A DNA stretch of 64,000 bases from Micropterix aruncella (lineage: Eukaryota > Arthropoda > Insecta > Lepidoptera > Micropterigidae). Numbering within the stretch: the stretch's first letter is position 1; the number at the start of each line of letters is the position of its first letter. Made by a program: the position numbers and the translations under genes. This document shows positions 1-12,724 of this stretch, one piece after another. The notes beneath the pieces are model-generated. The model saw only the letters and a program-made list of their open reading frames with translations, was not told the DNA's origin and did not search any database. The stretch lies in contig OX155961.1 in assembly GCA_944548615.1 (NCBI GenBank), positions 22,028,773 to 22,092,772 on the forward strand. Direction: 5' to 3'.

Positions 1-218
1 GATTTTAATAATTTTATGTCGGATTTAAGCCGCGATAATGAATTTATTATATCATTTTTCGACTCTTCATTATATAAAATTGATTTAACCGGTTCTTTGT
101 CCAACAGATCCCGCAAAATTACTCTATTTTCTTCCACCTTTTCAGCCAGTTTACCGTTTCTAATTAATATTTCGAATTCGAGCTCCGCTTTACGCAATAA
201 TTTATATTTGATAGCCAT
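1..218 (-). CDS. Partial gag-like ORF of an LTR retrotransposon, cut by the window edge
   Basis: Reading the minus strand from the ATG at 218, the frame stays open for all 72 codons to base 1. The peptide is rich in Lys, Glu and Leu and looks like a coiled coil, as Gag N-termini of insect Ty3/gypsy elements often do. It lies downstream (minus sense) of a primer-binding-site-like motif at 616-626 and a putative LTR at 629-1148, which is the expected order LTR, PBS, gag. I cannot see the capsid or pol parts because they lie outside the window, so the Gag assignment rests on position and composition. Confidence 0.4.
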   Translation of the reverse strand, partial: MAIKYKLLRKAELEFEILIRNGKLAEKVEENRVILRDLLDKEPVKSILYNEESKNDIINSLSRLKSDIKLLK

Positions 219-628
219 ATTGATTTAGCTGTTGTTCAATATTAGAAGATGATAAATCCTACTTCGCCCGACTGAAAACAAATAGCTTGAACAATGAGTG
301 ACTTACCCACCGGCTTGCGACAGATCTGAAAGGAAAAATTAGGAAGTGCTTCCACGTGCTATTAATTTTAAGATTTTAATAAAAAGTTTGAATTTGTTGA
401 AGTTTTATTGTAGAATTTACTTAGTATTTTAGCGTAGTATGCTTAGTATTTTTTGTAGCAGCTATTAGTAATAACTAGATGTAGCATTAAGTAGTATAAT
501 TTTGGTGTTTAAGTAGTATTAGGGTAGTATTTTAATAGAAATTTGAATTTTTAATTTTTTATGGTTTTTTAATTTAGATTTACGATTTAGTATAATCCAA
601 TACTTAGATAATTATGCTGGGCGCCAAT
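219..628 (-). other. Untranslated leader and primer binding site of the LTR element
   Basis: This gene-free, AT-rich stretch separates the gag-like ORF from the putative LTR. In minus orientation 626-616 reads TGGCGCCCAGC, beginning with the TGGCGCC typical of retroelement primer binding sites complementary to a tRNA 3' end, two bases after the LTR end. No other feature is recognised. Confidence 0.4.
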
Positions 629-1148
629 TGTGACATAGATAGTTGGGGAATACCTTTGGTGACCTATAGAATCTATAGTAACCTGTAGAAACTAGAATCC
701 CCTTAGTAAAAGTCACTTGTTTTTATTAGAATTCGATTTATTGGGATCTTAGTCCCCATTAGGAGAATATAAAGAAAGTAGAAACTAGAATCATCGAAAG
801 AAGAGCAAAAGACGTGCGATCCTTATCCAGGGTCGGCTTGCAAAGTATTGGATTTTAGAACACTTATTGGATTGTAGCACGTGGGGACACGGGAATGTAG
901 GATGTGACGATCTTCGACGGAGTCGCGTTTCTTTTCGGCTGGCCGATCCCCGTTCTTCCTCTTCCCGCTCTACGCCGTGCTTTCCCACGGGAGACGGCGG
1001 CTGATGTACATGCGACGGGCGGCACTCTCGTACGTGCGATGATGTTTACGTTGGTCGCGGTCGACCGTCTTGCGATTCGGTAGGTAGATCGGCAGGAATG
1101 GTCCAACGGAGAAGATTAATCCGATAGGAGAATCCCTGTAATTACACA
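629..1148 (-). mobile_element. Putative 5' LTR of a Ty3/gypsy-like retrotransposon
   Basis: The segment is bounded by TGTG at 629-632 and CACA at 1145-1148, so in either orientation it begins TGTG and ends CACA as LTRs do. The minus-strand 3' end lies directly before the PBS-like motif. Two AATAAA signals in minus sense (plus-strand TTTATT at 722-727 and 737-742) fit the polyadenylation role of an LTR. The second LTR would lie beyond base 1, so the boundaries cannot be confirmed by LTR-to-LTR comparison. Confidence 0.45.
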
Positions 1149-2262
<1,114 letters not shown>

Positions 2263-2421
2263 ATTGCGGAAACAGGTGCTGCTGCCCTAAGTATTTAAAG
2301 AGGACATTAACTATCGGTAAAATGTTTCTGGTCCACCAGGACCCCAGATAAGTAACTTTTCATGAATCTAATTTTATATATTATTGAAAATAATTTAAAA
2401 AAATTTACACCCTTAAAATAT

Positions 2422-4009
<1,588 letters not shown>

Positions 4010-4673
4010 TTCGGTCAATATGACTTAAATATACCATTAGAATCAGCGGAATTTTCTGCGTCGATCTAGCTACCTAGCATAGCAATCGGAGCACATTTTG
4101 GCGTATAATACACCAACAATTTAGTACGTTTCTAAAGAATCCAATGTCTTAAACGACACAATTTTTACACCAAAAATGCTACCTAGCCTTTAATACACCC
4201 ACAAGAAACGATATTTTCTTTTTAGTCAATCCGCTGTGATGGAATTCTTACATAAGTCATTTCAGCTGGAAGTAAATCTGAGCGTCGTGTGAGGTAAAAC
4301 ATTTTGCTTGTAAACATTGTATGCACTCGTGGCGTATAATACATTTTAGCTGTTCGAACGAAAATTATAATATGATGGCGGTTAAAACAATTCACTTGTA
4401 TCCACATGGCAATAAATACATTTTGTTTTGTGGTGTCTAAATAAGTTTCAGCGGAAAATACATTGTCTATATAGAAAAATAACTCATAATACAGTTTGAA
4501 CTTGCTGGCTCAATAAATAAATAAATACAAACGGAGCTGCCATGGAATTCACCGACCGGAGTCGGGCCCATCATGATACTATTTTTTACACTTCTGGGGG
4601 GTGAGCAGTGGATTCCGGACTTACGAACCGGCTGTGGTAGGTTTAGGACAGCTGTCTTGCCACATGTGAGCGT
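4010..4673. other. Left subterminal region of the transposon
   Basis: Holds repeated GGCGTATAATACA motifs near 4099 and 4329 and related TAATACA words, which are candidate transposase binding sites. A (TTTA)n-like tract at 4510-4531 could be the 3' tail, in minus sense, of the retroelement fragment that carries the ORF at 4674-5225. Confidence 0.55.
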
Positions 4674-5225
4674 TCACCTTGCCACCCATTCACTCCCCCT
4701 TCGAAGCCATAGAATTTGAGATGCGCAAATCGCAGTTTTAGATAATTTTTCTAAGAAAGAGTTGATTATTTTTCTGGAAAGGCCAAGATCTTTAAAGAGG
4801 TGAAATAGAGATTTAGCTGGCAGGCCACGAGCGCCAACTTCCACCGCGTGAAGGTGAACAGTGAAGCCGTTCCGGGTTACGGCATTTGCAAGATCATGGT
4901 ATTTATTTAATTTGTACTCGTGGTCTTTTGGGATATTTGATTCCCATGGAACAGTTAATTCTACAATAAGAGCCACCTTCCGAGATAGAGAGTAAAGAGT
5001 TATATCTGGACGGAGGGCTGTGCATCCGAGACTTTCAGGGAATTTATACTGCTTAGAGACCGAATCAACCTCCAGAATCCAATCTGTAGCTTTCTCGATT
5101 ATTGAGAAAGGTTTTGTAGTTAAATGTTTTTTGCCTTTAGAGCCATCCCGCACAAACTGTATTGGGGGTTTGGAGGATACTGTCAAACCCTTGTTGGCAC
5201 GATTTGGTTCATAATTTTGGTTCAT
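4674..5225 (-). CDS. Nuclease-like ORF (RPDI...ELTVPWE family), retroelement-type
   Basis: This is an uninterrupted 183-residue frame on the minus strand. Residues 72-75 read RPDI and residues 89-95 ELTVPWE, followed by a basic stretch containing KYHDL and by VEVGARG at 128-134. This combination is familiar from C-terminal parts of metazoan retroelement-like proteins. It resembles a PD-(D/E)xK nuclease core (D74, E89) with Thr where the catalytic Lys is expected. The frame opens at a Met, but similarity could extend further upstream, so it is probably a truncated C-terminal portion. In minus sense the DNA ends with a TTTATTTATTTATTGA tract near 4510, like a LINE tail. It is either a nested retroelement fragment or a captured passenger gene of the surrounding transposon. 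The biochemical role is inferred. Confidence 0.5.
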   Translation of the reverse strand: MNQNYEPNRANKGLTVSSKPPIQFVRDGSKGKKHLTTKPFSIIEKATDWILEVDSVSKQYKFPESLGCTALRPDITLYSLSRKVALIVELTVPWESNIPKDHEYKLNKYHDLANAVTRNGFTVHLHAVEVGARGLPAKSLFHLFKDLGLSRKIINSFLEKLSKTAICASQILWLRRGSEWVAR

Positions 5226-6020
5226 AATACCGAATATTTTTCGTAGTAATCTAAAATTATTGCGTTCTATATATAAGACGGCGTCGATTTCGTCGCTTCA
5301 GTCACGCGCAGACAGCACCTGGAGTGGACGTGTCGCGGTTTTTGCGCCATCGGACCATCTAGCGCTTACACCACCATCGGCGGCGCCAGCAATAAGCAAT
5401 AAGCAAGCATGTTTTTACCTATTTTCGGTTAGTCTATGTGCTTTTTATAACAAACTTTTATTTGGTCTCATTTTTTAAAGCTTTTATTTAGTTATATAGC
5501 GCAATTTTGTGACTTGATTTGTATCCACTCCCACATAGGTAGGTATGTATGTAGTTCAGATGACAGTATAATATTTTATTGTATCAGACCTGTTAATGGA
5601 GTCACGATATCAAATACCCATCGAAACCTGTGATTAGGTTTAGTTTATCTCATCGAGAAGTTTCCTCACGACGAAGCTGATGACGAATTTTAATGAACGA
5701 TGGATTAAAGTACATTTTACCTACACATATACATAACCTCAAACAATGTTTCACGATGGTGTTTGATTGCATTTACTACCAGAAGTTGCAAAATCATCAT
5801 CAAAAGCTACGTACTTTTCGAAATCTGTTCCTTGCTCTGCCTCCAATCGCCTCCAATCGTCTACCGAAATAAGTACGGTCGTTTTGACTCTCTTAAATGT
5901 CCTGATGTATGACCAATACGTTATTATACATTTTAGTCGAATTAGAATAAAAAACTTGCATTGTTTTGTCACTTGTGTTGTTTCATAGAAATTGTAATTT
6001 ATTTCTTTTTATTTTTTTAG
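5226..6020. other. Region between the two transposon ORFs
   Basis: No conserved coding sequence. A GC-richer stretch at 5280-5420 could be a leader exon of the transposase gene, since a good splice acceptor (T-rich tract ending TTTTTTTAG) sits just before its ATG at 6021. This is a suggestion only. Confidence 0.35.
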
Positions 6021-8430
6021 ATGCGTCGAAATGAAAAAATGGTCTTTATGGCCGCAAAGAATATCCAAGACGACAATATTCAAACAGGACTACCTAATGC
6101 ACCTATTATAATTAAAAAAAAATGTAGACGGAGTTTATCCTTCCATAATCAAAGTTTAGAACACCAAAGACCATCTGCTACGGAGGAAGACGCAACCAAC
6201 ATATACATTACTTGTTAATGTTCCTTTTCTATCTGAAGTAGAAAATTCCGAAGCTCAGGCAGACGTTGATTTGGTAAATCAAAATTCAGCCGAGACCGAT
6301 AAATTGGTGCCGGTCACCTTTGAGTACAATCCCAATGAATTTCAAAATGCGGGAGAAGCTGAATTGGCAGATGGAGAGATATTTCCTATCTCACATGAAA
6401 AATATGCAACCGTAGGAAATTCTGCAGACCCGGCAGAAATAGTAGAACTGTCTGAACTATACAACTCAGCTAGTACACATGACACCGAAAGAACTTCTCG
6501 ACTTAGACCGTCCCAACCTAAATCTGTATATTTTGACTTTTTAGAAGATCAAGAGGAAATTCACGATTACGAATGGGAATCAGATTCCTGGGAAGGTTCA
6601 TCTCGTGAAGAAGATGCGGAAGATGATGCGCTGCCAATGAAAAAAAAGAGAATTAAGAAGAGAAAACTTACTGATGATGGGACTGTTGGAGAGCAAGGAT
6701 ATAAGGTTAAGAAAAAAAATGAAAGAAAAGAAAACCAGCTTTTATTTCGAAGTGGAAAAGCTTACAAGACGAAATCTGGCGCAACTATGCCAGAAAAACG
6801 AGTACGGCCAAATCCATGCCTAAAAACTGAATGTGCCAACAAATGTTCAGAAGTAACAGAAGAAAGAAGATTGAACATATTCAAACATTACTGGAGTTTG
6901 ACCACTGAAAGAAGAAGAGACTGGATTGTTTCAATGACAAAGAAAGAGGATGTGAAAAGAAAACGGGTGGCTGGATTAAGTAAAAGAGGAGCAACGTATC
7001 AGTACTGCATCAACGAAGGAGAGGGACAACGTATAGTTTGTTTGAAGTTTTTCTTGGCAACCTTGGATATTACACAAAGATACGTTCACTACACCGTTAG
7101 GGATGCTTTGTATGGATCTTCTAAAGAGGACATCCGAGGGAAGGCTATACCACCCAATAAAACGAACGAAGGAGTTTTAAACTCCGTGAGAAATTACATA
7201 AAAAACCTACCAGCGGTACCATCCCACTACACGAGGAGAGACTCGACGAAATTATACTTGCCCCAAGATTTTAAAAACCTATCTAACTTATACAAACTTT
7301 ACAAAGATATTCAAACAAATTCAGGAGTAGACTTTGTGTCTGAAAGGTTATTCCGAAAAGTATTTACAGATGACTTCAATTTGGGCTTTCATATGCCCAA
7401 AAAAGATAAATGTTCTAAATGTATTGGTTTCGAAAATAATCCTGGAGGAGAAAATGAAATATTGAAAGCAGAGCACGATGAAGAAAAAAATGAAACCAAA
7501 AAGAGATTTGGCTGTCATCAGAAGATACATGAGAAAAATAAGAATGTCTTATGTACTTCTTTTGATCTTCAAAAAGTTTTAAATACTCCCTACGGTGAGA
7601 GCATGTTGCTTTATTATTCTCGAAAACTGGCAGTCTACAACCTGACGTTCTATGAGAGTACCACAAGAAAAGGCTATTGCTATTCATGGAATGAAAGTCA
7701 CTGAAAGAGAGGAGCCAATGAGGTTTCAACGATTCTCACATCTTATATAAAAGAAGTCGATAAACGACATACAATAAATAAACTTTTATTGTATTGCGAT
7801 TCTTGCCCAGGGCAGAATAAGAACCGGACTGTTTTAGCTTGTCTTCATCAGAATTTATTGGCTTCTAAAAACTTAACCACGATCCAAATAAACTATTTAC
7901 TTCCGGGCCACACCTACATGCCGGTAGACAGCATGCATTCGGTCATCGGAAAGAATGTGGCTAATCACATAATTTGTGCCCCATCACAATGGCCGACCGT
8001 CTTTGAGTTAGCACGGAGTGTTCCAGAACCTTATGCAGTACACTGTCTGACTCACAATGATTTTGTTTCATGGGATGATGTATCAGATAAATATTTTAAG
8101 GGCAACCTAACAGGAAAAATTAGTAAAATAAGGGTGGCCACATTTAAAAAATCCGAAAATAAAATATTCATCAAATATTCTATGTCACCAAATGCTGAAG
8201 AAGAAGTGATCTCTATCAACATAAGCAATAAAAAAACAACAAACCGAATTTTATATAAAGGACGTCTGCCAATACCTAAGCAGAAGTATCACGACCTGCA
8301 AAAGCTTTGTAGTACAAATGTGATACCGCCACGATATCACGAGGAATATTTAGGAATGCCACATGGCAACATACATGAGCGTTTGGCCGAAACTGATGAA
8401 GATGATTCAGACTTAGCCAGCGAAAATTAG
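6021..8430 (+). pseudogene. Transposase-like gene of the TIR element, broken by one frameshift and one stop
   Basis: Three collinear blocks encode one protein of about 800 residues. The N-terminal block starts at ATG 6021, changes frame near 6205-6212, and continues through 7701. An in-frame TGA at 7702-7704 interrupts it, and the same frame resumes to a stop at 8428-8430. Going along the protein one sees an acidic region, a basic cluster (KKKRIKKRKL), a Cys cluster C-x4-C-x3-C, CSKC, then FDLQKVL with an invariant-looking Asp, LLYCDSCPGQN with a second Asp, and PGHTYMPVDSMHS with a third acidic residue. Such blocks are shared by a large insect family of uncharacterised proteins (I believe annotated DUF7869), with an RNase-H/DDE-like pattern. 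It lies between TIRs, which supports a transposase role. Only two lesions in 2.4 kb suggest recent inactivation. Confidence 0.72.
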
Positions 8431-8439
8431 TTATTACAC

Positions 8440-8840
8440 TGCTATGTAGGTACTGAGAATGTAGGTACTGAGAATTAGACTTAAGAAAGTAATTTTAATT
8501 AATTGTTGTGTTTGATTGGTTTCATTTTAATTTTTTACTTATTTTGACTTTTTTATATAAGAAAATTAATACTACTACTGATACTAATGTACATAGGTAC
8601 GGAGAATTAGATTTAGGAGTTACATTTTATTACTTAAATTTTTGTGTTTGATTGGTTTTAATTTAATTTCATTCCGCCATTTTAATTTTTTACTTATTTT
8701 TACTATTTTTCGTAAGAAAATTAATACTACTGATACTAATGTAGGTAGGAAGAATTAGATTTAGGAGTTAATTTTAATTAAGTAAATGTTTGTGTTGATT
8801 GGTTTCGATTTAATTTAATTTCGCCATTTTAATTTTTTGC
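8440..8840 (+). repeat. Three degenerate tandem copies of a unit of about 130 bp
   Basis: Phrases such as GAGAATTAGA, TTAGGAGTTA, TGTGTTTGATTGGTTT and ATACTACTGATACTAATG recur three times after the transposase stop codon. The block is AT-rich and non-coding, and forms the 3' untranslated part of the transposon. Confidence 0.75.
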
Positions 8841-9338
8841 TTATTGTTTGTGTTTCACCTTTTATTTAATAAAGATTTAGTATGTATTGAATGTTGGTTT
8901 CATTAATACCCGTGGAAATCCATACAATTTTATTTAAAGAGGACATAATACATTTTTCAACCTTCCCTGCTACAACAGAGTTGGAACATAAAACATTTAA
9001 CATGACGTAATAAGCACTACATATTGGCGTGTAATACATTTTATCTAAAAGATCTGTATGCTTTCTTGGCACATAAGCCATTTCGCTTGTTTTTAAAATT
9101 GATACATGTAACAACTTAACACATTTCTCCTGTTTTTGTGCTGAGGTCATTTTGTATTATACGCCACTTATTTCCTTTAATAATTGATTATACTTTTCTA
9201 TAAATAGTCCTAAATAATATCTTTTCCAGTAGCTTTATAATGGTATATAAAAAAAAGAAATCGAACCATCGAATGATTTCTTACAATTTTTTTTCTAAAA
9301 TTTTAAACTTCAAACGGCTTGCCTGTGAAGTTGGTATA

Positions 9339-9369
9339 TTGGCGTTTAATACATTTCACCTTTCAACCG

Positions 9370-9372
<3 letters not shown>
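9339..9372 (-). repeat. Right terminal inverted repeat of the 5.4-kb transposon
   Basis: Reads TTGGCGTTTAATACATTTC followed by the complement of the left end, finishing AACCGTCG at 9372. Confidence 0.88.

Positions 9373-9400
<28 letters not shown>
9373..9400. repeat. Short (TA)n tract on the right of the transposon
   Basis: About 14 TA units. It is probably the continuation of the array at 3789-3974 that the element entered. Confidence 0.9.
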
Positions 9401-9404
<4 letters not shown>

Positions 9405-9559
9405 CTATACGGATAAATACACAAACCAAAAATATTCCATAAAAAACCTTTTTATTACTTGAGCACCGAGGGCAACCGACTAAAGTGTGGCGGCGGCGGG
9501 CGATCGTTTCAAGGCTCTTACAATACGTGCTTTTCAGGGCGGACAATTTTTTCTAATAA

Positions 9560-10290
9560 TCTATACTAATATTATAAAGAGGTAAAGTTTGTGACGTTGT
9601 AGGAAGTAATCTCTGGATCTACTAAACCGATTATGAAAATTCTTTTACCAATAGAAAGCACCGTTATTTGTGAGTGTCATAGGCTATATATTAATCCGAA
9701 AAATGAAAAGACTTTTTCGTGGTAGTCGGATTTGCAGTCGGAGAATAAACGGTCGAACGAAAACGTTTCTAACTAACGCTGCCTTAACGATGAGAGATAT
9801 ATGACTAAGTTCTAAAGAAAATTTGTAGATTGATAATGCCTACAAAAAAGTCAGCGACAGCATATGTCTAACTTTTATATTTAAGTCACAAAAAGTAGTA
9901 TTTTATATTAAAAAAATAATTTTAATCGTTAGGTCATGTTTATTGGTCATATTATGAACAATTATGAATTCTTATCAAAATAAGTAAATTTATCGTCTCG
10001 AGTGTACAAAACGCTTTTCCCTTTTACTGCATATAATTTCCTTTTACTGTATAAATAGTTAAAAAGATAATACGCTCACAAATAAGACACTCACAAGAAG
10101 ACACTCACAAATAACGGTATTATAGTCAAATTGGCATGCAAATACATACATACATATGCAGTAAAAATATAACCCTTCTTTTGGCAGTCAGGAAATAAAT
10201 CATAGCACTCAGCACTAACCGAACCACACTCATAATTTCATCACAGGTAAAAAGTTTTACCGCCCAACGACGTGGGCATGGGTCAGCTAG
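9560..10290 (+). mobile_element. Non-autonomous Helitron of the Lep1 type
   Basis: The 5' end reads TCTATACTAATATTATAAA, the signature of lepidopteran Lep1 Helitrons. The 3' end is CTAG at 10287-10290. A hairpin GCCCA/TGGGC lies about a dozen bases before the end. The element sits between A (9559) and T (10291), the usual Helitron target. It has no coding capacity. Confidence 0.8.
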
Positions 10291-10920
10291 TTCTAAATAC
10301 AACAGCTCACTTTTTGTAAGGGCAGTCGTATATTTTTTTTTTTACATTATTGTTCTTGTTTGCTCATTTACCTATTGTCTTCTCTTCAACTATGCATTAC
10401 CTATGCATTACCACTTTGATTATAGTAATTAAGCGGTCAAAGTTTTGGTCTTTCCCACCAAACCTCACTCTAACAAACATCAGATCAGAACCTTTAGATA
10501 AAAAGTCCGTGGACTATGAATACTATTCGATCTATTGTTAACCTTTCAATTCGACTATGAAACTATCTTTACTCCCTTTTACTGCGACGACAGCTATGAA
10601 ACAGCTAAATTTTAGCCAAGGCTATCAATTTTACGGAACAGTCTAGGGTTAAAGTATTGCGAACGAGAAAAACCATGTCAAGAAGTTCAAAATTCTTTTT
10701 TAAACATTACTTTGAGTTAGACGATGTAATATGGATTCGGAAGAGTTCTTTGACCTACGGCATATTTTGTTGTAACAGGAAGTTAAAAATTACTTTTTTC
10801 TCCAAGGTAATAGTTATAAAATTAATTATTTTTCTGCGTCTTTTCGCAATTCCAACTGACATGAATCTAATTTAACCATTCTTATTGAAATGCAAGTAGA
10901 GAGAATACAACATTACTCAC
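10291..10920. other. No gene recognised
   Basis: AT-rich sequence. The ORFs at 10350-10541 and 10657-10875 have no recognisable content. Confidence 0.5.
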
Positions 10921-11012
10921 TTGTAAGTTACAAACTGTAGATGTGGATTTTATCCATTTCGACGGACAATCATCCAATTTGGTACATAATTGTGAAAAGC
11001 GATCAGGTCGAT
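10921..11012 (-). CDS. Candidate internal exon of an unknown minus-strand gene
   Basis: In minus sense a pyrimidine-rich acceptor (TTTTATTTCAG) precedes base 11012 and a donor GTGAGT follows base 10921. Of the three frames only one is open, giving 30 codons after two leading bases, with 3 Cys and 2 Trp/Tyr-class residues and no recognisable motif. Other exons were not identified. A CpG-rich region at 11460-11800 could hold its promoter. Confidence 0.33.
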
Positions 11013-12724
11013 CTGAAATAAAAGCATAAAACTACAATATTCCGTTAAAGCAGTCGAATGATGTTCCGTTCGTACAATGTCACAAATAACATGATAATGG
11101 TGTGACACTTACGAGACGTCGAGAATCGCTTTTAAACGGCTAAAATTAGATCGAGGGATGAGTTAAAATATAAAGATGAGAGCCCGGATCGCAACAATCC
11201 CTCCAATGAGGGAATAACGGACTTTTAAGGAAGACAATTGGCGCCAAATGTATACGTTAGCAGCGACCAGCAACCGTACACCTAATTTTCCAAACGCAAA
11301 ATACACCACTTGCGCCCCAAAAAACCGCACCGCACTCACTCAAAAACAACCGCAACATCCCAAAATATATTTTACCTTTAAAAACACTTAAAATTAACAA
11401 ATATATCGTAGTAATCTTCACACTTTTCACGCGAAGACACACCGACAAGCCACCATGTTTACAAATCCTTTATACACTACTTCCAAACAAATCGTACCGT
11501 CTCGCTCTAACGTGTCACCGCTGCACCGGCGAAAAAGAGACCGATACATAAATGAAAGTCTATCCTAAGTACATAGCGATATTGTCCAAACCGGATCGCG
11601 TAGACGCCGAATCCTGCGTCTCTTTCTATCGTAAGGGTATTTTAAGAGACATTCTCCAATCGACGTCTCACGTCGCGTTTTAACCTCTGCGCTCGACCGA
11701 GAAAGAGAAGCGAATTTCTCTAACGCTAAGCGCACGGTGCCGATTTGGCGCTGGGTACATTTATATGCAATTTTAGGTATGACGCAAAATGGCGGCAGGC
11801 AGATGTCCCAGCCACGAAAAATGAACGCTCATTATTTCGGACCAACCACCTGCTGAAAATTGTAAAAACCGTTAAAATTCGAATCTAAAACAATAGCAGG
11901 GATATTTCGAGCTTTGGAATAGTTAACAATCATTTTGAAAAGTTACTGCTCTATTTATCACGAGTTTCGAATTTCGCGCCATCTAGCGGGTGCAGGAAAA
12001 TCCGATATAAAATCGGTGAAATCTACTTCGGAAAATGGGATTTTCTGCGAATTGTCTTTTTCATTGTTAAACCTATTCTTAGCGAAAATGAGACCTAGAT
12101 ATCTCGTTAGGGAGTGGGATTTAGATAATGGTCCTTATTCCAGACGAACTCGTACCTGGTCTACGACTGTGTCTGTTTTTTACGTCATATTGATGTTCCC
12201 TGCGAACACGTCAAAATGTTGGCTGTAAGAAACCGTGAAACGATAAGACCGCCGATTGTACTAATTAAAAATGGAATTTAGGTTTTCTTTATCAAATAAA
12301 TATTATTAGGTATAAAAGCAGTCTACTTTTACAAGGCGGAATTTTCTTATTATTCAGTTTTTAGTATCCCCTGGACTTATGGTTCAAATTCAATTTTTTT
12401 ATGATGGAAATCACACTGCCCGCTTTTCATTTAAAAAATAAAAAGCGATTTCTGATTTCAATAAAATTACACACTGTACAAAATTACACTGACAACTACC
12501 TAATAAAACTAAAATACCTAAAAAATTTATTTTTAAAAGACTTGTATTTAGGGTGTGTGTGTGTGTGTGTGTGTGTAAATAATACCATGAATTGATAACG
12601 AAGTATGATACCAAAAAAAAATGGATATTTGGAAAAAGGGTTTTTATTCCTATAGAATTAAAAGATAAATAATCAAACGAGAAATTTAAATGAATTGGTG
12701 TTTATTTGATGAATTAGATATTTA
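11013..12724. other. No confident gene; CpG-rich stretch at 11460-11800
   Basis: The region 11460-11800 is unusually rich in CG dinucleotides for this window and could be a promoter or 5' untranslated region. A palindromic TTGGCGCCAA at 11229-11238 recalls a retroelement primer site, but no LTR could be defined. A (GT)n run lies at 12552-12576. Confidence 0.4.

Noticed and set aside
307..325. 19-nt minus-strand micro-exon with acceptor and GTAAGT donor
   Set aside because: It is too short to support, and lies in the leader of an LTR element.
11229..11238. TTGGCGCCAA as a second LTR-element primer binding site
   Set aside because: The word is palindromic and no LTR ends or gag-like frame could be defined on either side.
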